The translations under genes and the position numbers were made by a program. Source: Candidatus Nitrosopumilus sp. (GTDB lineage: Archaea; Thermoproteota; Nitrososphaeria; Nitrososphaerales; Nitrosopumilaceae). From it: a stretch of DNA of 64,000 nucleotides. Location of the stretch: contig JAOTTS010000006.1 of the NCBI GenBank assembly GCA_029864335.1, positions 1 through 64,000 of the forward strand, in the 5' to 3' direction. This document shows positions 17,715-25,298 of this stretch, in pieces. The notes below the pieces were generated by a model. It was given only the letters and a program-made list of their open reading frames with translations, ran no database searches and was not told where the DNA came from. Numbering within the stretch: the stretch's first letter is position 1; every line of letters begins with the position of its first letter.

Positions 17715-18521
17715 TTTTTTAAACTCTTCAATAATTTTATCATGAATTAATCCATTTGTTACCAAAATTCCGTTTTGGTGATAAACCTCTTTGTTGTTGT
17801 ATGTGATATCATTTCCTAACATGTCTGTCATTTTCCCTCCAGCTTCTAAAATTATACAATAAGAAGCAGCAGAATCCCACTCTTTCATTTTATTTGTAGT
17901 TGTAATATATGCCTCAGCTTCTCCTGAGCTAATTTTTCCTACCTTTAATGAGCTACCAATACTAGTAAAATCTTCAATACCTAATTTTTGGATAAACAAT
18001 TTTTCTTTATCAGACAAGTGATGTCTTGAACCAACTGTTCTACATTTTGAAAGATCTGAAACTTTTGTTACAGTTATTTTCTTCCATTCATCATTAGAAT
18101 ATCTAAATGCACCACTTCCTTTTTGTGCAACAAACAATGTTTTTTCTGTAGGCCAACCAATAACTCCAAGAATTGGTTTTTTATTTTTAATTAGTCCAAT
18201 CATAATTGTAAATTCACCTGTTTTATCAATAAAATCAGAAGTTCCATCAAGCGGATCTACTATCCAAATAGTATCTTCTGATAATCTACTAAGATCATCA
18301 TTATCTTCTTCAGATAATATCGGATGTTTTGTTTGTGAAAGAATCTCTTTGATGATATCGTTGCTTTTAATATCTGCTTCTGTAATTGGGGAATTATCGC
18401 TTTTTGTAAATGACTCAAAATCTCCTTGATAAATTTCTAAAATTACTTTACCTGCCATTTTAACAGCCTTGATAGCAATTTCTAATTCAGGAATCTTGTC
18501 TATTATTGGAATATCTTTCAA
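17706..18521 (-). CDS. cysQ: 3'(2'),5'-bisphosphate nucleotidase CysQ (inositol monophosphatase fold)
   Basis: 271 residues. Likely removes the 3'-phosphate of PAP, the by-product of PAPS use. The Mg/Li-sensitive phosphatase motifs are in place: ILSEEDNDD (family EED), WIVDPLDGTSDFIDKTGEF (family DPLDGTxxF) and MKEWDSAASYCIILEAGG (family WDxAA). The neighbouring cysC, overlapping tail to tail, supports the PAP role over inositol phosphatase or fructose-bisphosphatase. Substrate assignment is still inference, since the fold is shared. Confidence 0.82.
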   Translation of the reverse strand: MKDIPIIDKIPELEIAIKAVKMAGKVILEIYQGDFESFTKSDNSPITEADIKSNDIIKEILSQTKHPILSEEDNDDLSRLSEDTIWIVDPLDGTSDFIDKTGEFTIMIGLIKNKKPILGVIGWPTEKTLFVAQKGSGAFRYSNDEWKKITVTKVSDLSKCRTVGSRHHLSDKEKLFIQKLGIEDFTSIGSSLKVGKISSGEAEAYITTTNKMKEWDSAASYCIILEAGGKMTDMLGNDITYNNKEVYHQNGILVTNGLIHDKIIEEFKKLE

Positions 18522-18530
18522 TTGAAATAC

Positions 18531-18740
18531 CTAAGTTGTAAGTTCTGGTTTTAATGTCCAAGCAACTCCTAGAACAATAAATGGAATTGACATAATTCCA
18601 ATTATTCCAAGAATTGTATTAAATTGTGATTCTGAAACTTCTGGATTATTCACTATCCATGGTAGCGGTAATGTAATAATCACCCAAATTATCCCTAAAA
18701 GTATTATCAATTTAGCTTTTGATTTTCTATCTTTCATCAT
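18531..18740 (-). CDS. Small membrane protein with two helices
   Basis: 69 residues: a basic N-terminus (MMKDRKSKAK), helix one (LIILLGIIWVIITLPLPWI), a short acidic loop and helix two (LGIIGIMSIPFIVLGVAWT). It lies 9 bp upstream of cysQ on the same strand and may be co-transcribed. Function unknown. Confidence 0.6.
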   Translation of the reverse strand: MMKDRKSKAKLIILLGIIWVIITLPLPWIVNNPEVSESQFNTILGIIGIMSIPFIVLGVAWTLKPELTT

Positions 18741-18777
18741 TTTTTGTACTTCTGTGGTATATTAAATTCATGTGAAT

Positions 18778-19521
18778 TCATTTAATTGATTCTCCTCCAT
18801 CCACAGCAAGAATTGCTCCTGTAGTCCAAGAGGCATCATCTGACGCAAAATACAATACTGCTTTTCCTACTTCTTCAGGTTGACCAATTCTGCCTATTGG
18901 GTGTTCGTTATCCATGAATTCTTTATCTTTTTGAGTTTTCAAAAATGGTTTTGTCATATCTGTATCTACTACTCCAGGGCAAATACAATTTACACGGATC
19001 TTATCTTTAGCATATTCAAGTGCCCAACATTTTGTTAGCAAAATCAATGCAGCTTTTGCTGCAGAGTATGCATCAGCATTAAATCCTTGATATGCCTTTA
19101 ATCCTGCATCTGATGAAATATTAATTATTGAACCTGATGTTTTTTGTAGATATGGAATTACCTCCTTGGTAAATCTAAACTGCCCAGTAAGATTTACATC
19201 TAAAACCTCATTCCATTCATCTTCATCAATATCATGTAGTTCCTTAATTTTTGGAAAAATTCCAGCATTATTTACAAGAATATCTATTTTACCAAATTTC
19301 TCAATTGTTTTTTCTACTACATTTTTCACATCATCCTTGTTTCTGATGTTAGCTACAATACCTATTGAATTTGGAATCTCTGATGATGCTTTCTCTAATG
19401 TTTCTTGATTTTTTGCTGTAATCACGACCGTTGCCCCATTTTCTGATAAAATTTTTGCAGTAGCTAATCCTATTCCACGACTTCCACCTGTAACTAGCGC
19501 AACTTTTCTAGATAATCTCAT
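18778..19521 (-). CDS. Short-chain dehydrogenase/reductase (FabG-like)
   Basis: 247 residues. Classical SDR: NAD(P)-binding TGGSRGIGLATA at residues about 11-22, the NNAG strand (LVNNAGIFP), catalytic Ser in INISSDAGL and the Y-x-x-x-K in AYSAAKAALILL. The closing TGAILAVDGGESIK is typical of 3-oxoacyl-ACP reductase-like enzymes. The substrate cannot be told; a keto-acid or sugar alcohol is as possible as an acyl thioester, since archaea lack a standard fatty acid synthase. Appears monocistronic. Confidence 0.85.
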   Translation of the reverse strand: MRLSRKVALVTGGSRGIGLATAKILSENGATVVITAKNQETLEKASSEIPNSIGIVANIRNKDDVKNVVEKTIEKFGKIDILVNNAGIFPKIKELHDIDEDEWNEVLDVNLTGQFRFTKEVIPYLQKTSGSIINISSDAGLKAYQGFNADAYSAAKAALILLTKCWALEYAKDKIRVNCICPGVVDTDMTKPFLKTQKDKEFMDNEHPIGRIGQPEEVGKAVLYFASDDASWTTGAILAVDGGESIK

Positions 19522-19624
19522 TAGTTTTTAGATAGAAAATCGTAATTTATATCCCAATTGACTCACAATTAGGCATAAAATATTTTATAAAACACATAAA
19601 ATTTTTATAAAATTTTATAAAAAA

Positions 19625-19635
19625 TTTTAAATACT
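19625..19635 (+). promoter_or_regulatory. TATA-like box ahead of a candidate RNA gene
   Basis: TTTTAAATACT lies in a very A/T-rich tract 25-30 bp ahead of the foldable block that begins near 19658. No coding start follows on the plus strand within 150 bp, so this promoter, if used, would drive a non-coding RNA. Confidence 0.35.
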
Positions 19636-19657
19636 TAAAGTTAGTATAGTAATTAAT

Positions 19658-19789
19658 GTCAATAGATAAAATTTCTATCGACTAGTATTGCGTAACCCCG
19701 CAGAACGAAAAAGGTAATCAGACATTTAGCATCTGAGAAAGAGAGGAAATCTCTCAAAGTTCTGCAATAAAGTGGTTTACGCCTCTTTT
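19658..19789 (+). ncRNA. Candidate structured RNA, unassigned
   Basis: Between two minus-strand genes lies a block that is clearly GC-richer than its flanks and folds with nested helices. Outer helix: GCGTAA plus CC (19690-19697) with GG plus TTTACGC (19774-19782, one bulged T). Next: GCAGAAC (19700-19706) with GTTCTGC (19759-19765), seven perfect pairs. Inside sit two hairpins: CAGA/TCTG (19719-19722, 19732-19735) and GAGAG/CTCTC (19741-19745, 19751-19755). A small hairpin ATAGA/TCTAT precedes it. A T-rich tail (TCTTTTAATTTT) ends it and a TATA-like box lies ahead, which favours the plus strand. It does not resemble tRNA, 5S, SRP, RNase P or a C/D box RNA. No ORF of note. Confidence 0.5.
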
Positions 19790-20219
19790 AATTTTGTAAA
19801 ATATCTACAGACACAGAACCCAATGTATTCCCATTTGGATTAATCATAATTGAAATTTCTTGTTTTTCAGAAATCAAAATTTCTTCTTGTCCGATATATT
19901 TCCATGTAAAATATTCAGAGATTCCTGTTTGGTGTGATGTACTTTCAAGCTTAAAATCTTCAGAAAAATCAAAATCTTCCCCATTTAATGTAATTGATAA
20001 AATTTCTGGACTACTCCCATTTGGAACAAATCTAAATGAATACTGACCTTCATCAATAAAAAATGAATTTCTATAAACTCCGTCAGAATATAAAGTATGA
20101 TCTGCAAGAGTTACATGAAACACAACATTGTTTTTCTCTATAGATTGATCTGATGCAAAATTTATTAGAAAAATACTAATGGCAACAACTATCGGAATTA
20201 TAATAATTTTTTTGTTCAC
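19788..20219 (-). CDS. Secreted or membrane-anchored hypothetical protein
   Basis: 143 residues. An N-terminal hydrophobic segment (IIIIPIVVAISIFLINFA) serves as signal or anchor. The rest is beta-rich and acidic (HVTLADHTLYSDGVYRNSFF; GEDFDFSEDFKLESTSHQTG) with no cysteines. It looks like a small extracytoplasmic domain. Its 3' end touches the T-rich tail of the candidate RNA gene. Function unknown. Confidence 0.65.
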   Translation of the reverse strand: MNKKIIIIPIVVAISIFLINFASDQSIEKNNVVFHVTLADHTLYSDGVYRNSFFIDEGQYSFRFVPNGSSPEILSITLNGEDFDFSEDFKLESTSHQTGISEYFTWKYIGQEEILISEKQEISIMINPNGNTLGSVSVDILQN

Positions 20220-20342
20220 TAAAACAAGTTCTAGAACCCATTAATCTTAAAGATTTTAGACCTAATAAGTAGAGTTTTCAGAGGTTACATCAATTTAATG
20301 TCAATATAACTATAATCCTGATTCCTACAGTAAAAAATAATC

Positions 20343-20352
20343 TAGCCTCAAA
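20343..20352 (+). promoter_or_regulatory. TAGCCTCAAA upstream element (CdvB paralogue)
   Basis: Third intergenic copy of this 10-mer in the window, 102 bp before the CdvB gene at 20454. The 235-bp intergenic region around it otherwise holds only AT-rich promoter-like sequence. Confidence 0.25.
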
Positions 20353-20453
20353 TGGTGTTGATATATAGTATTTAGTTTTAGTTAGTAAAATTTAATGTAC
20401 TGTTAATCATTCTTTACACCTGAGATTAAGTACATATTCTAAAACCAATCTCA

Positions 20454-21095
20454 ATGCCTAACTTATCAAAAGATTGGTCAAAGCAACCACAGCCAACTAT
20501 ATCTGAAAAAATTAATGATACTATCAAACCTAAAGGTGCATTAAAACCAAGAGTTCAGGATGGAATTAAAAAAATTAGAATTCAAATTAAAAAATTAGAT
20601 ACAATGTTAACAAACTTACAAGAACGTGATGCTAAACTATTTCAAAGAATTGTAGATGCAACACAAAAACATGATACTCAAACTACCAAAATTCTAGGAA
20701 ATGAATTAGCTGAGGTAAGAAAGGTTACTAAAATTTTAAGTGGTGCTAGAATAGCATTAGAACAAATTGAATTACGATTAACTACAACTAGTGATCTTGG
20801 AGACACTATTGTAACAATTATGCCAACAGTGGGTCTGATGAAAAATCTAAAATCTTCACTTGGCAAAATAATGCCTGGTGCTGAACAAGAAATCGGCCAA
20901 ATGGCAGAAATGCTTGGAGGATTTATGACAGATAGTTTCTCAGGTGATTCCGCATTTGGAATAGATGCAACTACTACTGCCGAATCTGAGAGCATTCTAA
21001 AAGAGGCTGCTGCTGTTGCAGAAAGTTCCACAGGAGAAATGTTTCCTTCAGTTCCTACAAGTACTCAACAAGCAACTAGTACAAAATTCTATTAA
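20454..21095 (+). CDS. cdvB: ESCRT-III-like cell division protein CdvB, paralogue 1
   Basis: 213 residues. ESCRT-III (Snf7) proteins form filaments that constrict membrane during division in these archaea, together with CdvA and the ATPase CdvC. The protein is helical and basic at the N-terminus (LKPRVQDGIKKIRIQIKKLD, DTMLTNLQERDAKLFQRIVD) and acidic later (GGFMTDSFSGDSAFG), as in the family. The C-terminus is short, with no winged helix, so CdvA contact through that part is not expected. A second copy with the same N-terminal plan (KPxGALKPR...) is at 45136. The stop is followed by a convergent coiled-coil gene after 11 bp. Confidence 0.85.
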   Translation: MPNLSKDWSKQPQPTISEKINDTIKPKGALKPRVQDGIKKIRIQIKKLDTMLTNLQERDAKLFQRIVDATQKHDTQTTKILGNELAEVRKVTKILSGARIALEQIELRLTTTSDLGDTIVTIMPTVGLMKNLKSSLGKIMPGAEQEIGQMAEMLGGFMTDSFSGDSAFGIDATTTAESESILKEAAAVAESSTGEMFPSVPTSTQQATSTKFY

Positions 21096-21106
21096 TTGTA
21101 AAATTT

Positions 21107-21571
21107 TTAATCAGTTAATGATTCTCTGGATTCTTTAATTCTTTTAACCCTGTTACCTTCATCATCAATTACTTTATCAACACCTGAAAGTTTCTCTCTT
21201 AAACTATTGATGATTGTGCCCACCTCATCAGCCTCATTTTCTACCTGCTGTCTCTTATTGGCAAGTTCCTTAATTCCTCTATTTTCCTCGTCTATATACT
21301 CACTAACTTTTTGAAGTTTTTCTTTAAGATTCTTAATATCTACTGATTCTTCTTCAATGTCTTTTTCAAGCAATGTTCTCTTATCTTTTAGATTTTTAAT
21401 CATTAAACCGACATAATCTATTGCTTCTTCTAATTTTGCACGTTTTCCCATCAACTCCCCGATTCCAATCTCACTTGCAGATTCAATTGTTGAATTAGAT
21501 TCTATAATTTCAGAATTTTCATTTTCTTTTTCCATTTCTCCACCCTCTTCATTTTTGAATTTATCAAACAT
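21107..21571 (-). CDS. Coiled-coil protein next to CdvB
   Basis: 154 residues. After an acidic start (GGEMEKENENSEIIESNSTI), residues about 40-150 are one long coiled coil with repeating heptads (RAKLEEAIDYVGLMIKNLKDK; GIKELANKRQQVENEADEVG). Three blocks of about 35 residues look alike, each with a V/I-G-x-x-I-N/K-x-L core followed by K/R. It is not a Snf7 protein. It is convergent with cdvB; a shared division or cytoskeletal role is only suggested by position. Confidence 0.7.
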   Translation of the reverse strand: MFDKFKNEEGGEMEKENENSEIIESNSTIESASEIGIGELMGKRAKLEEAIDYVGLMIKNLKDKRTLLEKDIEEESVDIKNLKEKLQKVSEYIDEENRGIKELANKRQQVENEADEVGTIINSLREKLSGVDKVIDDEGNRVKRIKESRESLTD

Positions 21572-21696
21572 TTTATGATTTTCTTTTCAAAATGGGAATA
21601 AAAAGTTATTATGAATCTCAAAGCTGACCTTGTGAATGATTTTTATTCAATTTAAGAAAAAAATGATGATTATCTCATAGATATTGAATTTCTAAA

Positions 21697-22347
21697 TTAT
21701 TGGTTAAAACCATTAGATTTTTCTGAATTAATACTTAATTCTCCAATCTGTAAAAGCTTGATATTTTGTTCTGTCTCAGGATTTTTTAAACCAGAAATCA
21801 TAAAGGAAATAGCAAATACATTTTCTTCACCTGTTTCTGCTATTTTTCCAGAAAATATGACTCTGTAACTTAGATCCTTATCAGAGTCTATCTCATGCAT
21901 TACCACATGAGAATCATTGGATTTTCTACTTAATTCCAAGTTAAACTCTTTTTCTTCAAGATTTAACACACCATTTGCAGTAATCTTCCATAGATTTTCT
22001 CCAACTTTTGATGCTTTTCCATCAAAAAGGACGATTCCTGAGTGATATGCCTTATAATTTACATATGCCCAACTAAATATTTGATCTTCAAAAGATAGCA
22101 GTCTCTACATGTCCTCTTCTGAAACATCAGTTGGTAAAACATAATGTTGAAGTTTTAACTTTCCATCTATTACTTTTTCAGTTAGAATTGTCCAAAGTCT
22201 ATCTTTTTTCACATTTTTTGAAATCTTTATCTTTTCCTCTTGACTTTCTTGTGATTCTGCAAATGAATAGTTTACAGATAATGTTGAAGCAAGAAGCATC
22301 AAAAGAATGAGTATTCCTTTAATAGTTCTTTTTCGAGGTTTTACCAT
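21697..22347 (-). pseudogene. Secreted protein interrupted by an in-frame amber codon
   Basis: Two open pieces lie in one frame: 22347-22105 (80 residues with a signal peptide, LLMLLASTLSVNYSFAES) and a continuation to the stop at 21697. They are separated only by a TAG at 22105-22107 and no shift. Reading through gives about 216 residues: SEEDM, stop, RLLSFEDQIFSWAYVNYK, then a beta-rich domain (SGIVLFDGKASKVGENLWKI; NLEEKEFNLELS). That layout resembles residues about 40-150 of the secreted gene at 685. A nonsense mutation or sequencing error is the simple reading; recoding is unlikely, as nothing else here points to pyrrolysine. The continuation could not be translated well from its own ATG at 21969. 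Confidence 0.7.
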
Positions 22348-22374
22348 GAGTAGACATTGCTTGAATGATAGTTT

Positions 22375-22402
22375 AGGAACGGCTAGGAAACATCCTGTTC
22401 CT
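22375..22402. promoter_or_regulatory. Nested inverted repeats (GGAAC/GTTCC) in the promoter of the secreted gene
   Basis: AGGAAC (22375-22380) faces GTTCCT (22397-22402), and AGGA (22385-22388) faces TCCT (22393-22396) inside it. The block lies between the minus-strand TATA box (GTATATAAGG in that sense, about 22401-22410) and the start at 22347. This is a fitting repressor site. Confidence 0.5.
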
Positions 22403-22592
22403 TATATACAAAATTTCAACAAAATATCCAAAAATCTACCAAAATTCACTCAATTTTACAAAAACATGAAAAATAAGATTTTTTTAAAGAAAATCATCTT
22501 TTTCTAACCAATTTTTTAGGTGTACATTTTTCCAGAATTTTTCTTCCCGCATCCATTTTCACAAAAAATCATCATTTTTTTTACTGAAATGG

Positions 22593-22634
22593 GTGTTCCG
22601 CTTTGTGTTCCGCTATGAAGTTTCAAAATGTTCC
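22593..22634. promoter_or_regulatory. Three TGTTCC boxes upstream of the winged-helix regulator
   Basis: GTGTTCCGCT occurs twice, at 22593-22602 and 22605-22614, a 12-bp step (about one helical turn), and TGTTCC again at 22629-22634. The same box is in the divergent promoter at 22396-22401. The 317-bp divergent region holds nothing else of note. These are likely operator sites for a dimeric regulator, plausibly the product of the adjacent gene. Confidence 0.5.
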
Positions 22635-22663
22635 TCATAAACTAAGTAGTTCTATACTAGAGC

Positions 22664-22951
22664 ATGTTAAAACAACAATACAGGTCCGAAATGGGCATAA
22701 TGGGTGATATCTTAGACGTTACCGCCGATGGCGGTCGTAATGGAATCATTGTATCTGCAATCTCTCGCAAAGCCAACCTGTCTCACTATGCAGTACTAGA
22801 CAAATGTGAGAAACTAGTAGAAGCTGGCTTAGTCGAATCCGTCAAAAATGATAGGAATAGGGTCTTTTTGATTACCGAAAAAGGACTCCAATTTTTCCAG
22901 GAATTTAAGAGGTTTCAGGGACTAGTAGAAAGCATGAATCTAAGGTATTGA
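22664..22951 (+). CDS. Winged helix-turn-helix transcriptional regulator
   Basis: 95 residues, about one HTH_45/ArnR-like winged helix. The first helix (SEMGIMGDILDVTADGGRNG) leads to IVSAISRKANLSHYAVLDKCEKL (the helix-turn-helix) and the wing VKNDRNRVFLITEKGLQFF. These single-domain regulators are abundant in Nitrososphaerota. It starts a three-gene operon with a membrane-anchored HTH protein (4 bp to the next gene). Multiple TGTTCC boxes in its own promoter suggest autoregulation. Confidence 0.85.
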   Translation: MLKQQYRSEMGIMGDILDVTADGGRNGIIVSAISRKANLSHYAVLDKCEKLVEAGLVESVKNDRNRVFLITEKGLQFFQEFKRFQGLVESMNLRY

Positions 22952-22955
22952 TCCA

Positions 22956-23987
22956 ATGAATCCTGAAATCGTACCAATTCATAGGAAAGAGTTTCTTCGA
23001 GAAGATGGAATGCTTTTTGTAAGGACTGAGGGTATCCTCGAAACAATGGTTAAAGCACCTTTGATAATTGCTAGCTTAATCGTTGTTGCTTTAGCAATGC
23101 CTATTCAGACCTCATTCAGCTCTACTCGATCTCTTGATCTCATACTTTATTCAGATGGTTCTGCACATGTATCATCACAATTAGACGTGGATCCTTTAGA
23201 TCCCGATTTTGAGGTTAATCTATTTGGTCCCTCAATTGATAATTTTGTAGCAGTTGGTGAAAATGGATTTTTACTATCTAGTGAAATAATTGATGATAAA
23301 GTAACTATCGATACTTTTGGAACATCTTCTATTACAGTTGATTATGATATTCATGACTTAATTTCCAAAGAAGGAAGAGTTTGGACTTTTTCCCTTGATT
23401 CACCAACTGATTATTCATTACTAATGCCACAAAACTCTATAATTGTTGGCATGAATGCATTACCATCAAATATGATTATAATAAATGATCAAACACAATT
23501 GGAACTAAGTACTGGTTTATCAGAAATTAATTATATTCTTGGAACTACAAACCCACCAGTAACAAACCCACCAGTAACAAACAATGAACAGTCTACCCTT
23601 GATTTTTTTACAATTTCAATTATTAGTATCTCCATTACAGCTGCTGTAGTTGGAGCAATTACTGTGATTAAAAGAAAACAAACAAAATCATTACCTGTTA
23701 TACAAAATGAAATTACTGAATCTGAAACAAAGACTAACTTCCATGATCCTGAAACCATTTTCAATCTTAGACCTGAAATGCGTGAGGATGATAAAGAAAT
23801 TATAAAATTTATTTCTGAAAATGGTGGGCAAGTTTTAGAAAGTGATTTAAGAAAAAAATTCCTTCAACCAAGAACTACCATGTGGAGAACAGTTAAACGA
23901 CTAGAAAGACAAGGAGTAATTGAAATTGCTAAAAAAGACTTGCAAAATCTTGTTAAACTAAAAAAAGAATTGGAGGAAGAAGAATGA
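22956..23987 (+). CDS. Membrane-anchored protein with cytoplasmic winged-helix domain
   Basis: 343 residues as drawn. A signal/anchor (ASLIVVALAMPIQTSFS) is at residues about 35-57. The beta-rich part at about 60-210 would be outside, with an (NPPVT)2 repeat at its end, followed by a membrane helix (TISIISISITAAVVGAITVI). Residues about 270-343 are a winged helix (DDKEIIKFISENGGQVLESD; MWRTVKRLERQGVIEIAK). The plan matches archaeal membrane-bound HTH proteins (COG2512-like) that sense outside and bind DNA inside. An internal ATG at 23046 would give a cleaner signal peptide. The start at 22956 is 4 bp after the regulator's stop. It overlaps the next gene by 4 bp (ATGA). Confidence 0.8.
   Translation: MNPEIVPIHRKEFLREDGMLFVRTEGILETMVKAPLIIASLIVVALAMPIQTSFSSTRSLDLILYSDGSAHVSSQLDVDPLDPDFEVNLFGPSIDNFVAVGENGFLLSSEIIDDKVTIDTFGTSSITVDYDIHDLISKEGRVWTFSLDSPTDYSLLMPQNSIIVGMNALPSNMIIINDQTQLELSTGLSEINYILGTTNPPVTNPPVTNNEQSTLDFFTISIISISITAAVVGAITVIKRKQTKSLPVIQNEITESETKTNFHDPETIFNLRPEMREDDKEIIKFISENGGQVLESDLRKKFLQPRTTMWRTVKRLERQGVIEIAKKDLQNLVKLKKELEEEE
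23549..23580 (+). repeat. Tandem 15-bp repeat encoding (NPPVT)2
   Basis: A 15-bp unit (core ACCCACCAGTAACAA) occurs twice in a row and codes for NPPVTNPPVT just before the membrane helix of the HTH protein. The identical DNA of both units suggests a recent duplication. Confidence 0.6.
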
Positions 23988-25018
23988 AAACTATAGTAAC
24001 CTTCGGATTATTCATTTTAATTGCTAGTATGGTTCTTGGTGGGGCTACAAGTAATGTTTATGCCCAAGATGATTTGACAATCCTTCTAAAACTTGCAAAA
24101 CGTGCACAAAACCAAGTTCAAAATCAAATTTCTTCTGAATCTCCAGATAAAATAAAAAGATTATTTGAAGAAGGGGTTCAAAATGTCAATTCACTCGAAA
24201 AAACAATTAGAAATAATGATGTTGATTCTGCAAAAAAACATTTTCTTACTGCAATGAAGATTTTTACTCAAATTTCTAGACAATCAACATCATCAGATGT
24301 TCCTACGAAAGAATCAACATCTGAAGTTGCAGCAAAAACAGCATTAGATTCTGCAAGATCAAGTATTAAAGATCCATCAAATAATCTTCAAAGATTACAA
24401 GTTTATGTAAATAGTCTAAAAACGATTGCTAAAAAACATAATGCCTCAATTGACTTTTCTGATCTTGATGAATTATTTAGATTATCTAAACAACAAATTA
24501 ATGATAATCAATTTGCTTTAGCATTAGATACACTTCAGAAAATTAAAGAAATCATTGTAGAAGTTAATAAAGAAATTCGAGATGAAGCATCAAAACAAGA
24601 ATCTCAACGTGCTAAAGAATATGCTCAAAAATATCTAGAACAATTAGATAGATTAATTGAAAATGCCAAAAAACAGGACGTATCCGATGAAATAATCAAA
24701 AAATTAGAAAATGCCCGAGAAAATCTCTCATCAGCAGATAACCCAAATGATATAATCAAAGAAATTAGAAAAATCTTGTCAATAAAGAAACAGTTTGAAT
24801 TAACAAAAAATGATAGACTGGAATCTAGAGTATTACAAGTTGAAAAAACCATATCTAGATTATCTCAAATGGATATAGTAGATCAAGATGATTTGGCTAA
24901 TGCTAGAGATACACTTCAAAGCATTAAACGTGATTTGTATGATGGAAAATTTGATACTGCTAATGAACTTTTGAGAGATTTGGCAAAACAATTACAAGAA
25001 ATTAAAAATTCTCTCTGA
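23984..25018 (+). CDS. Secreted all-helical protein, third gene of the regulator operon
   Basis: 344 residues. The signal peptide is residues 1-27 (FGLFILIASMVLGGATSNVYA). The mature part is helical and charged with a periodic pattern (VNSLEKTIRNNDVDSAKKHF; LEQLDRLIENAKKQDVSDEI; LESRVLQVEKTISRLSQMD; DLANARDTLQSIKRDLYDG), like a TPR-free helical hairpin repeat. GGAGG at 23972-23976 is a clear ribosome site 7 bp from the ATG, and the start overlaps the previous stop. It is therefore coupled to the membrane-anchored HTH protein and may be its extracytoplasmic partner. No known family. Confidence 0.75.
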   Translation: MKTIVTFGLFILIASMVLGGATSNVYAQDDLTILLKLAKRAQNQVQNQISSESPDKIKRLFEEGVQNVNSLEKTIRNNDVDSAKKHFLTAMKIFTQISRQSTSSDVPTKESTSEVAAKTALDSARSSIKDPSNNLQRLQVYVNSLKTIAKKHNASIDFSDLDELFRLSKQQINDNQFALALDTLQKIKEIIVEVNKEIRDEASKQESQRAKEYAQKYLEQLDRLIENAKKQDVSDEIIKKLENARENLSSADNPNDIIKEIRKILSIKKQFELTKNDRLESRVLQVEKTISRLSQMDIVDQDDLANARDTLQSIKRDLYDGKFDTANELLRDLAKQLQEIKNSL

Positions 25019-25062
25019 TGCTCATCATAAACTTCATATACATTTTCTAAGCAACATTGAAC

Positions 25063-25257
25063 ATGGCTTCTAAAGCAATCATAGTTGGAGTAGGTATCCC
25101 TATGATTATTGTTGGTGCTTTGATGGCTTGGTTATGGGCTCCATTAGAAGGAATTTATCAAAATCAAGTAGAACTTGTTGGAAGCACTATTGGAATTTTG
25201 GGAGTGGTGTTTTTCATCTCTGGATTATTTTATACAAAAGAACCTGTAATGCATTAG
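25063..25257 (+). CDS. Small membrane protein with two helices
   Basis: 64 residues from the ATG at 25063 (a TTG six bases earlier is less likely). Two helices (AIIVGVGIPMIIVGALMAWLW and VGSTIGILGVVFFISGLFYT) joined by a short polar loop. It stands between the helical secreted protein and queE. Function unknown. Confidence 0.6.
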   Translation: MASKAIIVGVGIPMIIVGALMAWLWAPLEGIYQNQVELVGSTIGILGVVFFISGLFYTKEPVMH

Positions 25258-25298
25258 AAACTCATTGAATAAATAATGAAAAAAATTACGATTATTAC

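Noticed and set aside
19540-19640. AT-rich tract with repeated TTTTATAAAA as an origin of replication
   Set aside because: It is a simple promoter-like A/T stretch; no ORB-type repeats or cdc6/orc1 gene is nearby.
22105-22107. Pyrrolysine at the in-frame TAG
   Set aside because: No pyl genes, PYLIS-like element or other recoding evidence is visible; a single amber in an otherwise ordinary gene is better explained by mutation or error.
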